This document shows, piece after piece, positions 8,658 to 18,121 of a stretch of 64,000 nt of DNA. Source of the DNA: Rothia sp. ZJ932 (GTDB lineage Bacteria > Actinomycetota > Actinomycetes > Actinomycetales > Micrococcaceae); the NCBI RefSeq assembly GCF_016924835.1, contig NZ_CP070480.1, forward strand, positions 310,001-374,000, given 5' to 3'. The stretch's first letter is position 1; every line of letters begins with the position of its first letter. Both the position numbers and the translations under genes were made by a program. The notes under the pieces were generated by a model. It saw nothing but the letters and a program-made list of their open reading frames with translations. It was not told the DNA's origin and made no database searches.

Positions 8658-9794
8658 ATGACCGCGACCCTACCCGAAACCATGCAAGCAGTTGTAGTGA
8701 AAGGTCCCGAGAACTACGTTCTTGAGACAGTGCCCGTACCGACTATTGGCGATACGGATCTGCTCATCAAAATCGACGCTGTCGGTATTTGCGCTTCTGA
8801 CCTCAAATGCTACCACGGCGCACCCAAGTTCTGGGGTGATGAGAACCGTGCACAATGGGCAGAAAACGACCGCATCGCGGGTCACGAAATCGCCGGTACT
8901 ATCGTTGCGGGTTCAGCTGAAACCCTGAAGAAGCACACTGACGGCAAACCTTACGAACTGAACATCGGTGACCGCATCGTCATCGAACAGATCGCTCCCT
9001 GTGGTGAATGTCGCTACTGTCAGCGTGGCGAGTACTGGATGTGCGGTCCCCACGATATGTTCGGTTTTAAGAACTGGGATGGCGGTATGGCTGAGTATAT
9101 GCTTGTACCTTCTCTGGCACGCGTCCACAAAATTTCAAAGGACGTAGCACCCCAGCACGCAGCGTTCGCGGAACCTCTGTCCTGCGCCCTACACGCGGTC
9201 GAGCGCGCCAACATCAAGTTTGAGGATGTTGTTGTTATTGCAGGTGCCGGTCCTATCGGTCTGTCTGCGCTGATTGGCACCCGCCAGAAGAACCCGCTGA
9301 AGATTGTTGTTCTTGATATGGCGGAAGATAAGTTGGCTCTGGCAAAGAAGCTGGGCGCTGATGAGGTCATCAATATTAAAAAAGTTGACGCTGTCCAGAA
9401 GATTAAGGATATGACCGATGGCTACGGCGCAGATGTTTACATTGAGTGCACCGGGCATCCCTCAGCTGTTCCGCAGGGTTTGAACCTGCTACGTAAGCTC
9501 GGCACTTACGTTGAATACTCGGTCTTTGGCTCGGATGTCACCGTTGACTGGTCCATCATCTCCGATGACAAGGAACTTAACGTCTACGGTGCTCACCTAG
9601 GTCCGCACACCTGGCCTACTGCGGTAAAGATTATCGAATCCGGCATCTTGCCACTGGATGAAATCTGCACTCACCAGTTCCCGCTGGAAGAATTCCAAGC
9701 TGGCTTGGACACCGTGGGCGACTCACAGGGCGATTCCATCAAATGCACAATCGTTCCTGGACTAACCGAGACTGTCAACCAGCTCAAGAAGTAG
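8658..9794 (+). CDS. Zinc-dependent polyol dehydrogenase (erythritol/threitol dehydrogenase-like)
   Basis: A 378-residue medium-chain dehydrogenase. Catalytic zinc ligands include Cys45 (GICASD) and His76 (GHEIAG). The structural zinc cysteines are 115, 118, 121 and 129, and the NAD site is GAGPIG at 196-201. The APKFWG insert and overall layout resemble the mycobacterial erythritol/L-threitol dehydrogenase EltD; this is recognition by eye, not alignment. It would oxidise a C4 (or C5) polyol to a ketose such as erythrulose. It is first in the operon behind a clear ribosome site (AAAGGAGA), and is followed by a tetrulose-type kinase and isomerase, which supports a C4 substrate. Confidence 0.8.
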   Translation: MTATLPETMQAVVVKGPENYVLETVPVPTIGDTDLLIKIDAVGICASDLKCYHGAPKFWGDENRAQWAENDRIAGHEIAGTIVAGSAETLKKHTDGKPYELNIGDRIVIEQIAPCGECRYCQRGEYWMCGPHDMFGFKNWDGGMAEYMLVPSLARVHKISKDVAPQHAAFAEPLSCALHAVERANIKFEDVVVIAGAGPIGLSALIGTRQKNPLKIVVLDMAEDKLALAKKLGADEVINIKKVDAVQKIKDMTDGYGADVYIECTGHPSAVPQGLNLLRKLGTYVEYSVFGSDVTVDWSIISDDKELNVYGAHLGPHTWPTAVKIIESGILPLDEICTHQFPLEEFQAGLDTVGDSQGDSIKCTIVPGLTETVNQLKK

Positions 9795-9834
9795 TTTACA
9801 AGCGAAGAAATAGCATCACCGAGAAAGGCCAACG

Positions 9835-11532
9835 ATGACCAAGCTCTACAACGATCCAGCAGAATTTGCCGACGACCAACTCGAAGGCTTTTTGGATTTG
9901 TACTCTGACCGTCTGGTAGGCGTCCCTGGTGGTGTTATCTCTCTTCCTCCCAAAGAACCTCAGGTCGCTGTGATTGTGGGGGGCGGCTCGGGTCACTATC
10001 CCGCTTTCGCGGGCCTGGTGGGGCCTGGCTTTGCATCCGGTGCTGTAGTGGGCAATATCTTCACCTCACCGTCAGCCGCTCACGTGTACTCAGTTGCTAA
10101 GGCGGCAGACCAAGGCAAGGGGGTCATCCTTACCTTCGGTAACTACCAGGGTGACAACATTAACTTTGGTATCGCCGCTAAGATGCTCAACGCTGAGGGT
10201 ATCGACACCCGTATTGTGGTGGTCAAGGACGACATCGCGTCCGCACCCGAGTTCGACAAGCGTCGCGGTATCGCGGGTGACTTTACCGTTTTTAAAGCAA
10301 TGGGCGCAGCGGCCGCTGCCGGTAAGTCTATTGACGAGGTCGAGCGCATCGGCAACCTTGCCAATGAAAACACCCGTACTCTGGGTGTAGCTTTCTCAGG
10401 CTGCACTATGCCCGGTGCGGATCAGCCACTTTTTACCGTTGCTGAAGGTCAGATGGGCGTTGGTCTTGGTATCCACGGTGAGCCTGGCATTCGTGATGAA
10501 GCTTGTGCCTCTGCAAAAGAGCTAGCAACCATGCTTGTCGATGCCGTTTTGGCGGATGCACCTCAGGGTGCGGGCAAGCGTATTGGTGTGATTGTCAATG
10601 GATTGGGCGTTACCAAATACGAAGAACTTTTCTTGCTCTACCGCACGATTGCGCCCCATTTGCGCGCAGTGGGTTACGAGATTATTGACCCCGAAGTTGG
10701 TGAACTCGTGACCTCTCTAGACATGGGCGGCGTATCGCTGACCGTCTTCTGGCTTGATGGTGAACTTGAAGAGACCTGGACAGCTCCAGCTTATGCTTGC
10801 GCCTACCGCAAGGACGCTAAGCAGCTTGAAAGCATTGAAAAGACTTACACCGCTAAGTCCGCAACCGTCGATGCAGAATCGATCATTGAGGCCTCTCCGG
10901 CAGCTGCAGCAATCGCCGCTAAGGTGCGAGAGGCTGCCTTAAGCGTCGCTAATCTGATGAAAGAACAGGAACACTACCTGGGTGAAATTGACGCAGTAGC
11001 GGGCGATGGCGACCACGGTCGCGGTATGGTGCGTGGTGCAGAAGCCGCCCTCGAAGCCATTCAGAATGCCCCCGATAGCGCCGGTCCCTCGCAGTTGCTT
11101 AAACTCGGCGGACGGGCTTGGGCAATGCTGGCAGGTGGAACCTCAGGTGTTTTGTGGGGAGCGTCCCTTGAAGCAGCGGCTAATACTCTGGCAGACGATG
11201 CTGAATCCTTTACTCGGGATCAGGCGGCTGCAGCAGTTCAGGCTTTCGCAGATTCAATGGTGACCCTGGGCGGAGCTCAGATTGGTGATAAGACCCTGCT
11301 CGATTCTCTTCTACCTTTCACCGAGGCTTTGCGTGATTCTGAGGCAAACCTTCCTGATGCTTGGGCTGAGGCTGCGAATCTAGCAATTCAGAAAGCAGAA
11401 GAAACATCAGCGCTTTCTCCCAAGAAGGGACGCGCTCGCCCGCTAGCCGAAAAATCCATTGGTAACCCAGACCCGGGTGCTATCTCCATGGCAATGATTT
11501 TGACTCACGTCGGCACATACTTCCGTTCCTAA
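9835..11532 (+). CDS. Fused DhaK-DhaL kinase, probable erythrulose (tetrulose) kinase
   Basis: A 565-residue ATP-dependent kinase of the dihydroxyacetone kinase family. The DhaK domain (about residues 1-330) carries [10 protein letters not shown] (49-58) and the substrate-binding His214 in GIHGEPG. The DhaL domain (about 360-565) carries the nucleotide/Mg loop GDGDHG near 388. Homologues called DerK and LerK phosphorylate D- and L-erythrulose in mycobacterial threitol/erythritol pathways. The dehydrogenase upstream and the RpiB-like isomerase downstream favour this role over dihydroxyacetone. The gene lies 40 bases after the dehydrogenase. D- versus L-specificity is not resolved. Confidence 0.8.
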   Translation: MTKLYNDPAEFADDQLEGFLDLYSDRLVGVPGGVISLPPKEPQVAVIVGGGSGHYPAFAGLVGPGFASGAVVGNIFTSPSAAHVYSVAKAADQGKGVILTFGNYQGDNINFGIAAKMLNAEGIDTRIVVVKDDIASAPEFDKRRGIAGDFTVFKAMGAAAAAGKSIDEVERIGNLANENTRTLGVAFSGCTMPGADQPLFTVAEGQMGVGLGIHGEPGIRDEACASAKELATMLVDAVLADAPQGAGKRIGVIVNGLGVTKYEELFLLYRTIAPHLRAVGYEIIDPEVGELVTSLDMGGVSLTVFWLDGELEETWTAPAYACAYRKDAKQLESIEKTYTAKSATVDAESIIEASPAAAAIAAKVREAALSVANLMKEQEHYLGEIDAVAGDGDHGRGMVRGAEAALEAIQNAPDSAGPSQLLKLGGRAWAMLAGGTSGVLWGASLEAAANTLADDAESFTRDQAAAAVQAFADSMVTLGGAQIGDKTLLDSLLPFTEALRDSEANLPDAWAEAANLAIQKAEETSALSPKKGRARPLAEKSIGNPDPGAISMAMILTHVGTYFRS

Positions 11533-11620
11533 AGACTGCCAAGGGTATTCCGGTAGCTCTACCGACCCATCGCTCACGAAATACACGTATGCCACAGGCA
11601 TAGAAGAAAGGTTGATAAAG

Positions 11621-12079
11621 ATGGCTGAAGACCTTCGACTCATTGTAGGTTGCGACGCCGCCGGTCTGACTTACAAGATCGCGATTAAAGAACAACTCGA
11701 AGCTGACTCACGCGTGGCATCCGTACTGGATATTGGAGTGGGCACTGGCGAACACACTCCCTACCCTTCTATAGCTATTGCGGCTGCCGAAAAAATTGCA
11801 GCTGGCGAAGCTGACCGCGCAATCCTGATTTGCGGTACCGGTCTTGGCGTAGCGATTTCTGCCAATAAGGTTAAGGGTATTCGCGCTGTTACCGCGCACG
11901 ATTCTTTCTCCGTTGAACGTTCCATCCTGTCAAATAACGCACAGATTTTGTGCATGGGTGAGCGTGTAATAGGTAAGCATCTTGCCCTGCGTCTGGCTAA
12001 TGAATGGATTAGCTACACCTTCGATGATTCCAGCGCTTCTGCTGACAAGGTCAAAGTGCTGACCGACTACGAGGGCTAA
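11621..12079 (+). CDS. RpiB/LacAB-family isomerase, probable erythrulose-4-phosphate isomerase
   Basis: A 152-residue sugar-phosphate isomerase of the RpiB/LacAB fold. It has the phosphate/substrate loop CGTGLG at 71-76, followed by [17 protein letters not shown]. Residue Cys71 occupies the proton-transfer position of RpiB enzymes. In DerI-type enzymes this fold turns D-erythrulose-4-phosphate into D-erythrose-4-phosphate, which enters the pentose phosphate pathway. The position straight after a tetrulose-type kinase supports that role; ribose-5-phosphate isomerase is the alternative. ATG 11621 is used rather than a TTG nine bases upstream. Confidence 0.8.
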   Translation: MAEDLRLIVGCDAAGLTYKIAIKEQLEADSRVASVLDIGVGTGEHTPYPSIAIAAAEKIAAGEADRAILICGTGLGVAISANKVKGIRAVTAHDSFSVERSILSNNAQILCMGERVIGKHLALRLANEWISYTFDDSSASADKVKVLTDYEG

Positions 12080-12157
12080 TAAGCCCGAATTTTTCTACGT
12101 TTAGATAAACCTCAGATGCATTCACTGTTGTGGGTGCTCGTATATAGGAGATCCACT

Positions 12158-13660
12158 GTGAAACTGAACCAGTCAAACCTCGAAGCTATTAAAGAAGAAG
12201 CTTCCGCCAAGTTATCCGAAGGCTCAACCTTCTCGATTCCCACCTACGACCGTAAGAATCTGAAGCCATCTATCGTTCACTTCGGTGTGGGTGGCTTCCA
12301 CCGCGCTCATCAGGCAATGTATCTTGATGAGCTGTTGAACAAGGGGGAGACCACCTTTGCTATTGCAGGTATGGGCGTTTTACCGCACGACGTAAAGATG
12401 CGCGATGTGCTCAAAGAACAGGACTACCTGTACACCTTGATCGCTCGTGATCCGCAGGGAAATGAGGACATCCGCGTTATTGGTTCAATCGTTGATTACG
12501 TGTGGACTCCTGAAGACCCTGCCGGTGCTGTTGAGTACCTAGCTCAGGAAAATATTAAGATCGTTTCGCTGACTGTGACCGAGGGCGGTTACAACTTCAA
12601 CCAAGTCACTCACGAGTATGATCTGACCACTCCCGCAGTCGCTGAGGACCTCAAAGATCCCGAGAACCCCCGCACTACTTTCGGTTTGGTGGTTCAGGCG
12701 TTGAAGCTGCGCCGTGAGCGAGGTATAGCACCCTTTACCGTAATGAGCTGCGATAACATTCAGGCTAATGGTCACTTGGCATCAAAGATGTTTACTGCTC
12801 ACGCTCGTGCGCTTGACCCCGAATTGGCGTCCTGGATTGAAGAGAACGTTCCTTTCCCCAACTCAATGGTTGACCGTATTACTCCCGCGACCACCGATGA
12901 TGACCGCGCCTATGTTGCTAAGAAACTCGGCTATGAAGACGGTTGGCCCGTAGTCACCGAAGACTTCATTCAGTGGGTTCTGGAAGAGAACTTTGCAGAC
13001 GAACGTCCTGCCTACGAGAAGGTGGGCGTGCAGGTAGTTGATGACGTTGAGCCTTATGAGAAGCTAAAACTTCGTATGCTCAACTCATCGCACCAGGGTC
13101 TGTGCTACTTTGGTCATTTGGCGGGTTACCACTACGTTGATGACGCGGTCAACAACCCGCTGATCGAGGAACTGCTCCTGCGTTATATGCGCGAAGAAGC
13201 AATGCCTACTCTGGATGAGCTGCCTGACACTAACGTCGATCAGTACGCTAAGACTCTGATAGAGCGCTTCACCAACGAGGCTATTAAAGACACCGTTCCC
13301 CGTTTGTGCGCTGAGTCCTCTGACCGCATTCCCAAGTGGCTGATGCCCGTTGTCTTCGACAACCTCAAGGACGGCGGCAAGGTTGAACTCTCCGCTGCCA
13401 TCGTCGCGTCCTGGGCTCGTTATGCCGAGGGCACCGATGAAAAGGGCGAGGCAATCAACATCGTCGATAATGCTGAAAAGAAGGTTCGTGTCGCAGCTCA
13501 AGCTCAACTGAGCGATGACGAGCTTGCCTTCCTGTGCGATAAGGACTTCTTCGGTGATGTCGTCAACGACGAACACTTCACCAAGCCCTACCTTGAGACT
13601 CTGCGCTCACTACACAGAGTGGGCAGCATCAAGACATTGGAGAAAATCCTCGGCAAGTAA
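12158..13660 (+). CDS. Mannitol-dehydrogenase-family polyol dehydrogenase (D-arabinitol or mannitol type)
   Basis: A 500-residue long-chain, zinc-independent polyol dehydrogenase. The N-terminal Rossmann domain has FGVGGFHRAHQA (about 42-53). The C-terminal domain carries the catalytic lysine motif KLRMLNSSHQ near residue 304. The family oxidises mannitol to fructose or D-arabinitol to D-xylulose; the xylulokinase encoded next makes the arabinitol route the more likely. A GTG at 12158 has AGGAG eight bases upstream, so the longer frame from ATG 12116 is not used. It is the fourth gene of the operon. Confidence 0.88.
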   Translation: MKLNQSNLEAIKEEASAKLSEGSTFSIPTYDRKNLKPSIVHFGVGGFHRAHQAMYLDELLNKGETTFAIAGMGVLPHDVKMRDVLKEQDYLYTLIARDPQGNEDIRVIGSIVDYVWTPEDPAGAVEYLAQENIKIVSLTVTEGGYNFNQVTHEYDLTTPAVAEDLKDPENPRTTFGLVVQALKLRRERGIAPFTVMSCDNIQANGHLASKMFTAHARALDPELASWIEENVPFPNSMVDRITPATTDDDRAYVAKKLGYEDGWPVVTEDFIQWVLEENFADERPAYEKVGVQVVDDVEPYEKLKLRMLNSSHQGLCYFGHLAGYHYVDDAVNNPLIEELLLRYMREEAMPTLDELPDTNVDQYAKTLIERFTNEAIKDTVPRLCAESSDRIPKWLMPVVFDNLKDGGKVELSAAIVASWARYAEGTDEKGEAINIVDNAEKKVRVAAQAQLSDDELAFLCDKDFFGDVVNDEHFTKPYLETLRSLHRVGSIKTLEKILGK

Positions 13661-13759
13661 TGTCCGTGCCCAGCCTTCTATGGTGTAGCGCATCTTGCTG
13701 GGCTCGAACATCCGCTGTCGAGTTCAGCCTTTTCTTTCCCGAGATATAAGGATTTAGTC

Positions 13760-15148
13760 ATGACACAGTACGTTCTAGGGATCGATTCATCTACGCAGTC
13801 CTGCAAAGCGCTGCTTGTGAATGCTGAGACCGGTGAGGTCGTGGACGAGCGTCGTGCGTCTCACCCCGTTGGCACCGAAGTAGACCCCCGAGCCTGGGTA
13901 GAGGCACTTCATGACGTCACCCAAGACGTGCTGCCCAAAGCTGATGCAATCTCTATTGCCGGTCAGCAACATGGCATGGTCCTACTGGATGAAAACAATG
14001 AGGTAGTGCGTGATGCACTGCTATGGAACGATACGCGATCTGCTGGTGAAGCTGAAGAACTCACCGCCTTTTTGGGGGGCCCTCAGCGAGCTGCAGAGAA
14101 GGTGGGTAGCGTGCCGCTTGCCGCTTACACCGCAACCAAGTTGTTGTGGGTACGTAAAAACGAACCCGAAAATGCGGCGCGTGCTGCCAAGGTTGCTCTG
14201 CCCCACGATTACCTGACTATGCAGCTAAACACCGACAAAAAACTGTATACAGATCACGGTGAAGCATCAGGTACCGCCTACTACAACCCGACTGAGCGAC
14301 AGTGGGACGCTCCGGTCGCATCCTGGGCTATTGGTCATAAAATCCAGTTGCCCGAGCTAGCAGAACCTGCGCAAGTAATTGGCAAAACCGAAAGTGGCGC
14401 GCTAATTGCACCGGGCACTGGCGATAATATGGGCGCGGCACTTGGCTTGGACCTGCAAGATGGAGATGCCGTAGTATCTATGGGCACTAGTGCTGTCGCT
14501 ATGATGCTTTCAGACGTGCCTGCTGCCGATTACAAATACAATGTTTCTGGTTTTGCCGATGCCACCGGAAAGTATCTACTGCTTGCCTGCACTCTCAACG
14601 GCGCACCCGTCATGGACTTCGCCTGTACAACCTTGGGTGTAGACCATGACGAACTTGCTCAGATGGTACTGCATGCTGAATCCGGTGCTAAAGGCGCGGT
14701 GTTTATTCCATACATTACCGGTGAACGAACTCCTAACTTGCCAGAGGCACGTGCTCACTTGGGAAACATTGGCCCCGGTCTCGAACGCAAAGATATGGCA
14801 CGCGCTATGGTTGAAGGCTTAGCGTGCTCTGTGCGCGAAGGATTAGAAAAAATTGTTGCGCAGCGCGGCGCTGAACCTGACCGCATCCTGCTCATTGGCG
14901 GCGGCGCAAAATCTAAAGCATTCCGTGAGGTTCTGGCGCAGGTGCTAGGAATTGACATTTATGTACCTGAACCTGCAGAGTTCGTTGCTTTGGGCGCTGC
15001 GCGTCAAGCAGCGTGGGCACTATCTGGTAAGCAGGCTCCCCCTACCTGGGGTAAAGCCGAAATGACCAAGATAAGTGCAGAGAAGCGCCCCTCGATTTAT
15101 CGTAATTATATTTCTTATCGTAACGAGCTCTACCCTCAGGTGGCTTAG
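13760..15148 (+). CDS. xylB: Xylulokinase (FGGY family)
   Basis: A 462-residue sugar kinase. The N-terminal FGGY domain begins GIDSSTQSCKALL and includes ISIAGQQHGMV. The C-terminal domain has the ATP-binding LLIGGGAKSKAF and ITGERTPNLP. QQHGMV and WNDTRS are typical of bacterial xylulokinases, which make D-xylulose-5-phosphate. It follows the mannitol-type dehydrogenase by 99 bases; the gap has a small hairpin (GCCCAGC at 13668 pairing with GCTGGGC at 13697). The pair would take D-arabinitol or xylitol through D-xylulose to the pentose phosphate pathway. Confidence 0.88.
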   Translation: MTQYVLGIDSSTQSCKALLVNAETGEVVDERRASHPVGTEVDPRAWVEALHDVTQDVLPKADAISIAGQQHGMVLLDENNEVVRDALLWNDTRSAGEAEELTAFLGGPQRAAEKVGSVPLAAYTATKLLWVRKNEPENAARAAKVALPHDYLTMQLNTDKKLYTDHGEASGTAYYNPTERQWDAPVASWAIGHKIQLPELAEPAQVIGKTESGALIAPGTGDNMGAALGLDLQDGDAVVSMGTSAVAMMLSDVPAADYKYNVSGFADATGKYLLLACTLNGAPVMDFACTTLGVDHDELAQMVLHAESGAKGAVFIPYITGERTPNLPEARAHLGNIGPGLERKDMARAMVEGLACSVREGLEKIVAQRGAEPDRILLIGGGAKSKAFREVLAQVLGIDIYVPEPAEFVALGAARQAAWALSGKQAPPTWGKAEMTKISAEKRPSIYRNYISYRNELYPQVA

Positions 15149-15217
15149 AGCCATCCAGCGTCTACTGCTGACCAAAACACCAGAGCTTTCACCCCCATAT
15201 GTTCAAAGGAGAACTTC

Positions 15218-15958
15218 ATGACTGATTTCTCAGGAAAAATCGCTATCGTCACGGGCGCAGCGTCCGGTATTGGGCTAGCAATCTCTACCTACCTCGCTGA
15301 GCGAGGCGCGGTTATCGCGGGAGTCGATCTTTCCAAGAGGGTTCGAGATATAGTGGCTGACCTGACCGGGCAAGGACATCTAGGTATTGTGACTAACCTC
15401 GCGAACGAGGGGGCCGCGGCCGCCGCTGTAGAAGAGGTAGAGCAGAAACTCGGTACTCCGCATATTCTGGTCAATTCAGCCGGAGTGGTGTTCTTGGACG
15501 CTGCCGAAAAGCTCTCTGCCGAAGACTGGAATAAAACTATTGCAGTCAACCTGACAGCTTCATTCTTCATGGCACAAGCTGCTGGTCAAGCAATGCTTAA
15601 AGCCGGTTATGGACGCATCATAAACATGGCATCCCAAGCATCTGTCATCGGACTAGACCAGCACGTTGCCTACTGTGCCTCCAAAGCCGGGGTTGTAGGT
15701 ATGACGCAGGCACTATCACTGGAGTGGGCGCCCCGCGGAATCACCGTGAACGCTGTATCACCGACTGTCGTTGAGACTCCCTTGGGTAAGAAAGCATGGG
15801 CGGGGGAGAAAGGTGAGAAGGCAAAAGCTGCTATTCCAGTGGGTCGGTTTGCCCAGCCAGAGGAAATAGCAGCACTCGTCGGGTACCTAGCCTCAGAAGA
15901 AGCGGCGATGATAACCGGTTCGAATATGCTCATTGATGGAGGCTTTACTGCTCAGTAA
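15218..15958 (+). CDS. Short-chain dehydrogenase, D-threitol/arabinitol dehydrogenase-like
   Basis: A 246-residue classical SDR. The cofactor loop is TGAASGIG (12-19), and Asp37 after the second strand favours NAD. NSAG is at 86-89, and the catalytic residues are Ser139, Tyr152 and Lys156 (YCASK). Overall it resembles DthD-type D-threitol dehydrogenases, which make D-erythrulose; a role on arabinitol or xylitol is possible. It is last in the operon and is followed by the strong hairpin at 15981. The ribosome site AAAGGAG lies just ahead of the ATG. Confidence 0.82.
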   Translation: MTDFSGKIAIVTGAASGIGLAISTYLAERGAVIAGVDLSKRVRDIVADLTGQGHLGIVTNLANEGAAAAAVEEVEQKLGTPHILVNSAGVVFLDAAEKLSAEDWNKTIAVNLTASFFMAQAAGQAMLKAGYGRIINMASQASVIGLDQHVAYCASKAGVVGMTQALSLEWAPRGITVNAVSPTVVETPLGKKAWAGEKGEKAKAAIPVGRFAQPEEIAALVGYLASEEAAMITGSNMLIDGGFTAQ

Positions 15959-15980
15959 TATGAATTAGCATAGATATACT

Positions 15981-16020
15981 TTGAAGCCCCGCAGTTTCCA
16001 CGGGAACTGCGGGGCTTCAA
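15981..16020. terminator. Hairpin terminator, inverted near-copy of the one at 5787
   Basis: A palindrome from TTGAAGCCCC to GGGGCTTCAA, with the inner arms GCAGTTTCC and GGGAACTGC. Read on the minus strand, its 34-base core differs from the hairpin at 5787-5820 by a single base. It separates the rightward polyol operon from the leftward FGGY kinase gene. Confidence 0.85.
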
Positions 16021-16046
16021 AGTGTTTTTGGCGTAACAGCGAGAAC

Positions 16047-17516
16047 TTACGGTTGCATCGCACGTAGTTGATGTTGAATATCAGCTGTGACAGTGTACAG
16101 CTTGCGGTAGTGGGAGTAGAGTTCCTCATAAGCTGTAACGTGAGTTGGTTCGATGATGCGCTCTACTGGGTTCCATTCGTCTAGCGAATGGACAGCGCCT
16201 AGGGCTTGAGCCACCATAAAAGCATCACCGTAAGATGCCCCTACGGACTCGCGGCGAAGCTCTTGAGCGCGTCCAGTCACGTCGGAAACAATCTGAGGCC
16301 ACAGATCAGAGGTGACCCCGCCACCGGCAGCTGCAATGGATTCAATCGATGCCCCGGCTTGTTCCATTACTTCAATATTGTGCCGCACGGCAAAAGCAGT
16401 CGCTTCAAGCAAGGAGCGGTAGATGTGACCGCGACCGTGTCTCAGGCTCAGCCCAATCATCACGCCGCGCGCATCGGGGTCTTGAAGAGGGGTGCGCTCA
16501 CCGGCAAAGTAAGGCAGAGTAAGAAGCCCCTCAGAACCCGCAGGAACTTCTCGTGCAGCATCCACTAATGTGGCGTAATCGCGTTCACCGGAAATATTGC
16601 GGAACCAATCAGTTAAAGCCCCTGACGTAGCTAGACCGCCGGCAATGTTGTAAGTACCTTCCCGAGTGCCGGTGGTACCCCACATTGAAGCATGATGAAT
16701 ACGATCAGGTGAATTAGCCACCAAAAACAGGGTGGTACCGTACATCAAAAAGAGCTGGTTATTTTTAATGGCACCCACAGATTCTTGCTCAGCCCAGGCA
16801 TCCACCGTACCGAATATAACTGGAATACCGGCGGTAAGCTCAGGCACCTCAGGGGTGGTCGTTGTTTCACCGCAGATATCGTGGCTCCACCCTAATCGGG
16901 GTAATACAGTACCGGGTGCTACTTTCTCAACCATGTGGCTGTCCCACTCGCGGGTGGCTGGGTCGTACAGTGGAGTACACTGGCTGGCGGAATGGCGGTC
17001 AAGCACGTATTCACCAGTGATGCGCTTAATGATCCATGAGGACGGCATGTAAAAGCGGGCGCCGGACGCGAATACATCGGGAAAACGCTGGGCGAACCAC
17101 CTGAGCTTTGGTCCACCTGCTTGGGTGGTGAGCTGAGAATCGTAATTCTCTAGCAGGTAATCCTGCCCCCAGAGACTGGAGAGTTCCGCTATCTCGTCAC
17201 GAGCACGGTAATCAATGCCGTAGAGAGCAGCTGGAGCTATCGGAACATCGTTGGCGTCCGTGACAGCGATGCACGGGCCCATGCCCGATACTCCGATGCC
17301 TTTTACGGTGACGTCATTGCGGGTAAGTAAAACACTGTAGAGAGCCTTGAATTCATCCCACCAGATATTCATATCCATCTCTACAAGCCCCGCCTTGCCG
17401 CGGGTGATGGAGTGTTCTTGAACCTGGGAATCAATGACAGCGCCCTTGCTGTCAACTAATACGGCTTTAGTGCTTGAAGTGCCAACATCTAAACCAAAAT
17501 ATACGGGAGTGCTCAT
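16047..17516 (-). CDS. FGGY-family carbohydrate kinase (substrate unassigned)
   Basis: A 489-residue FGGY kinase. The N-terminal domain begins FGLDVGTSSTKAVLVD and the C-terminal domain has AAGGGVTSDLWPQIVSDVTG. The stretch FAGERTPLQDPDARG is typical of xylulo-, ribulo- and gluconokinase relatives. It is clearly diverged from the xylB product in the same locus (GMGPCIAV where that one has GQQHGMV), so a second ketose substrate, such as L-xylulose or ribulose, is plausible. It is transcribed alone and leftward, with no copy of the operator motif in the 140 bases ahead of it, so it may be controlled separately. Confidence 0.82.
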   Translation of the reverse strand: MSTPVYFGLDVGTSSTKAVLVDSKGAVIDSQVQEHSITRGKAGLVEMDMNIWWDEFKALYSVLLTRNDVTVKGIGVSGMGPCIAVTDANDVPIAPAALYGIDYRARDEIAELSSLWGQDYLLENYDSQLTTQAGGPKLRWFAQRFPDVFASGARFYMPSSWIIKRITGEYVLDRHSASQCTPLYDPATREWDSHMVEKVAPGTVLPRLGWSHDICGETTTTPEVPELTAGIPVIFGTVDAWAEQESVGAIKNNQLFLMYGTTLFLVANSPDRIHHASMWGTTGTREGTYNIAGGLATSGALTDWFRNISGERDYATLVDAAREVPAGSEGLLTLPYFAGERTPLQDPDARGVMIGLSLRHGRGHIYRSLLEATAFAVRHNIEVMEQAGASIESIAAAGGGVTSDLWPQIVSDVTGRAQELRRESVGASYGDAFMVAQALGAVHSLDEWNPVERIIEPTHVTAYEELYSHYRKLYTVTADIQHQLRAMQP

Positions 17517-17610
17517 AGTGCAATTCTAGTGATGCGAGCCGGAATACTAAGAGATTTGCTGGCGAATGCTTCCTAAAGGCGGGGTGAACGGCGTTATAAG
17601 GAAGCATATG

Positions 17611-17653
17611 CAAAAGCCCTGTCGCTTCTTTATCAGAAGTAACAGGGCTTTTG
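17611..17653 (-). terminator. Terminator of tRNA-Ser(GCT)
   Basis: CAAAAGCCCTGT at 17611-17622 pairs with ACAGGGCTTTTG at 17642-17653, with an extra inner CTTCT/AGAAG stem. It lies directly 3' of the minus-strand tRNA and gives a T-run in that direction. Confidence 0.75.
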
Positions 17654-17657
17654 TTAT

Positions 17658-17749
17658 TGGCGGAGACGGGGGGATTTGAACCCCCGGCCGAGTTTAACCC
17701 CGGCCCTTCATTAGCAGTGAAGTCCATTCGGCCGCTCTGGCACGTCTCC
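17658..17749 (-). tRNA. tRNA-Ser(GCT)
   Basis: On the minus strand this folds as a long-variable-arm tRNA. The acceptor GGAGACG pairs with CGTCTCC, the anticodon loop holds GCT (stem GACTT.. paired with ..AAGG), and the T-loop is GGTTCAAATCC. Discriminator G and an encoded CCA end follow. It reads AGC/AGU codons. The length of 92 with CCA fits tRNA-Ser. Confidence 0.93.
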
Positions 17750-18082
17750 TCGCCGCATTGTTATTGAAAGCTTTCGTCAACTTATTGCTCAACCGCAACA
17801 CAGCGTTACCCACAATACCGTATGAGGGTGAGTTGGTCAAAGTCGTTAGCTGCCAAGCTCAAAATAGCCCTGAAACACCGTGCTCAGTAGCGCCTGTCGA
17901 TTACCTTCGATCCAAAAAGTGGAAAGTGAAGTATCGTGACTTATCAGCCGGCGCCGCAGTAGCAGCCCCGCAGGCTCAATTGAAGGTGAAAAGAAAGCAC
18001 GCAACGCCCTCACGGTGGGCATTATTAGGTACCTTCGTCCGGGGTATTGTTCGTGGCTGCTGTGAATTTAAGAAATTAAACC
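17750..18082. other. Gene-free stretch between two tRNA-Ser genes
   Basis: About 330 bases without a convincing gene. Short frames at 17940-18060 spell MTYQPAPQ and GEKKARNALTVGII in broken order, resembling the proline-rich start and first helix of a small actinobacterial membrane protein. This could be a decayed fragment, but it is too short to assign. Confidence 0.3.
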
Positions 18083-18120
18083 AAAAGCCCCGCTTTTTGT
18101 AGGAAAAGCGGGGCTTTTTT
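18083..18120. terminator. Terminator 3' of tRNA-Ser(TGA)
   Basis: AAAAGCCCCGCTTTT at 18083-18097 pairs with AAAAGCGGGGCTTTT at 18104-18118. It lies directly 3' of the minus-strand tRNA and is T-rich in both directions. Confidence 0.8.
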
Positions 18121-18121
18121 G

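Noticed and set aside
17758-18102. Rightward 115-codon frame between the two tRNA-Ser genes
   Set aside because: No ribosome site, no domain, mixed composition; it runs into a terminator.
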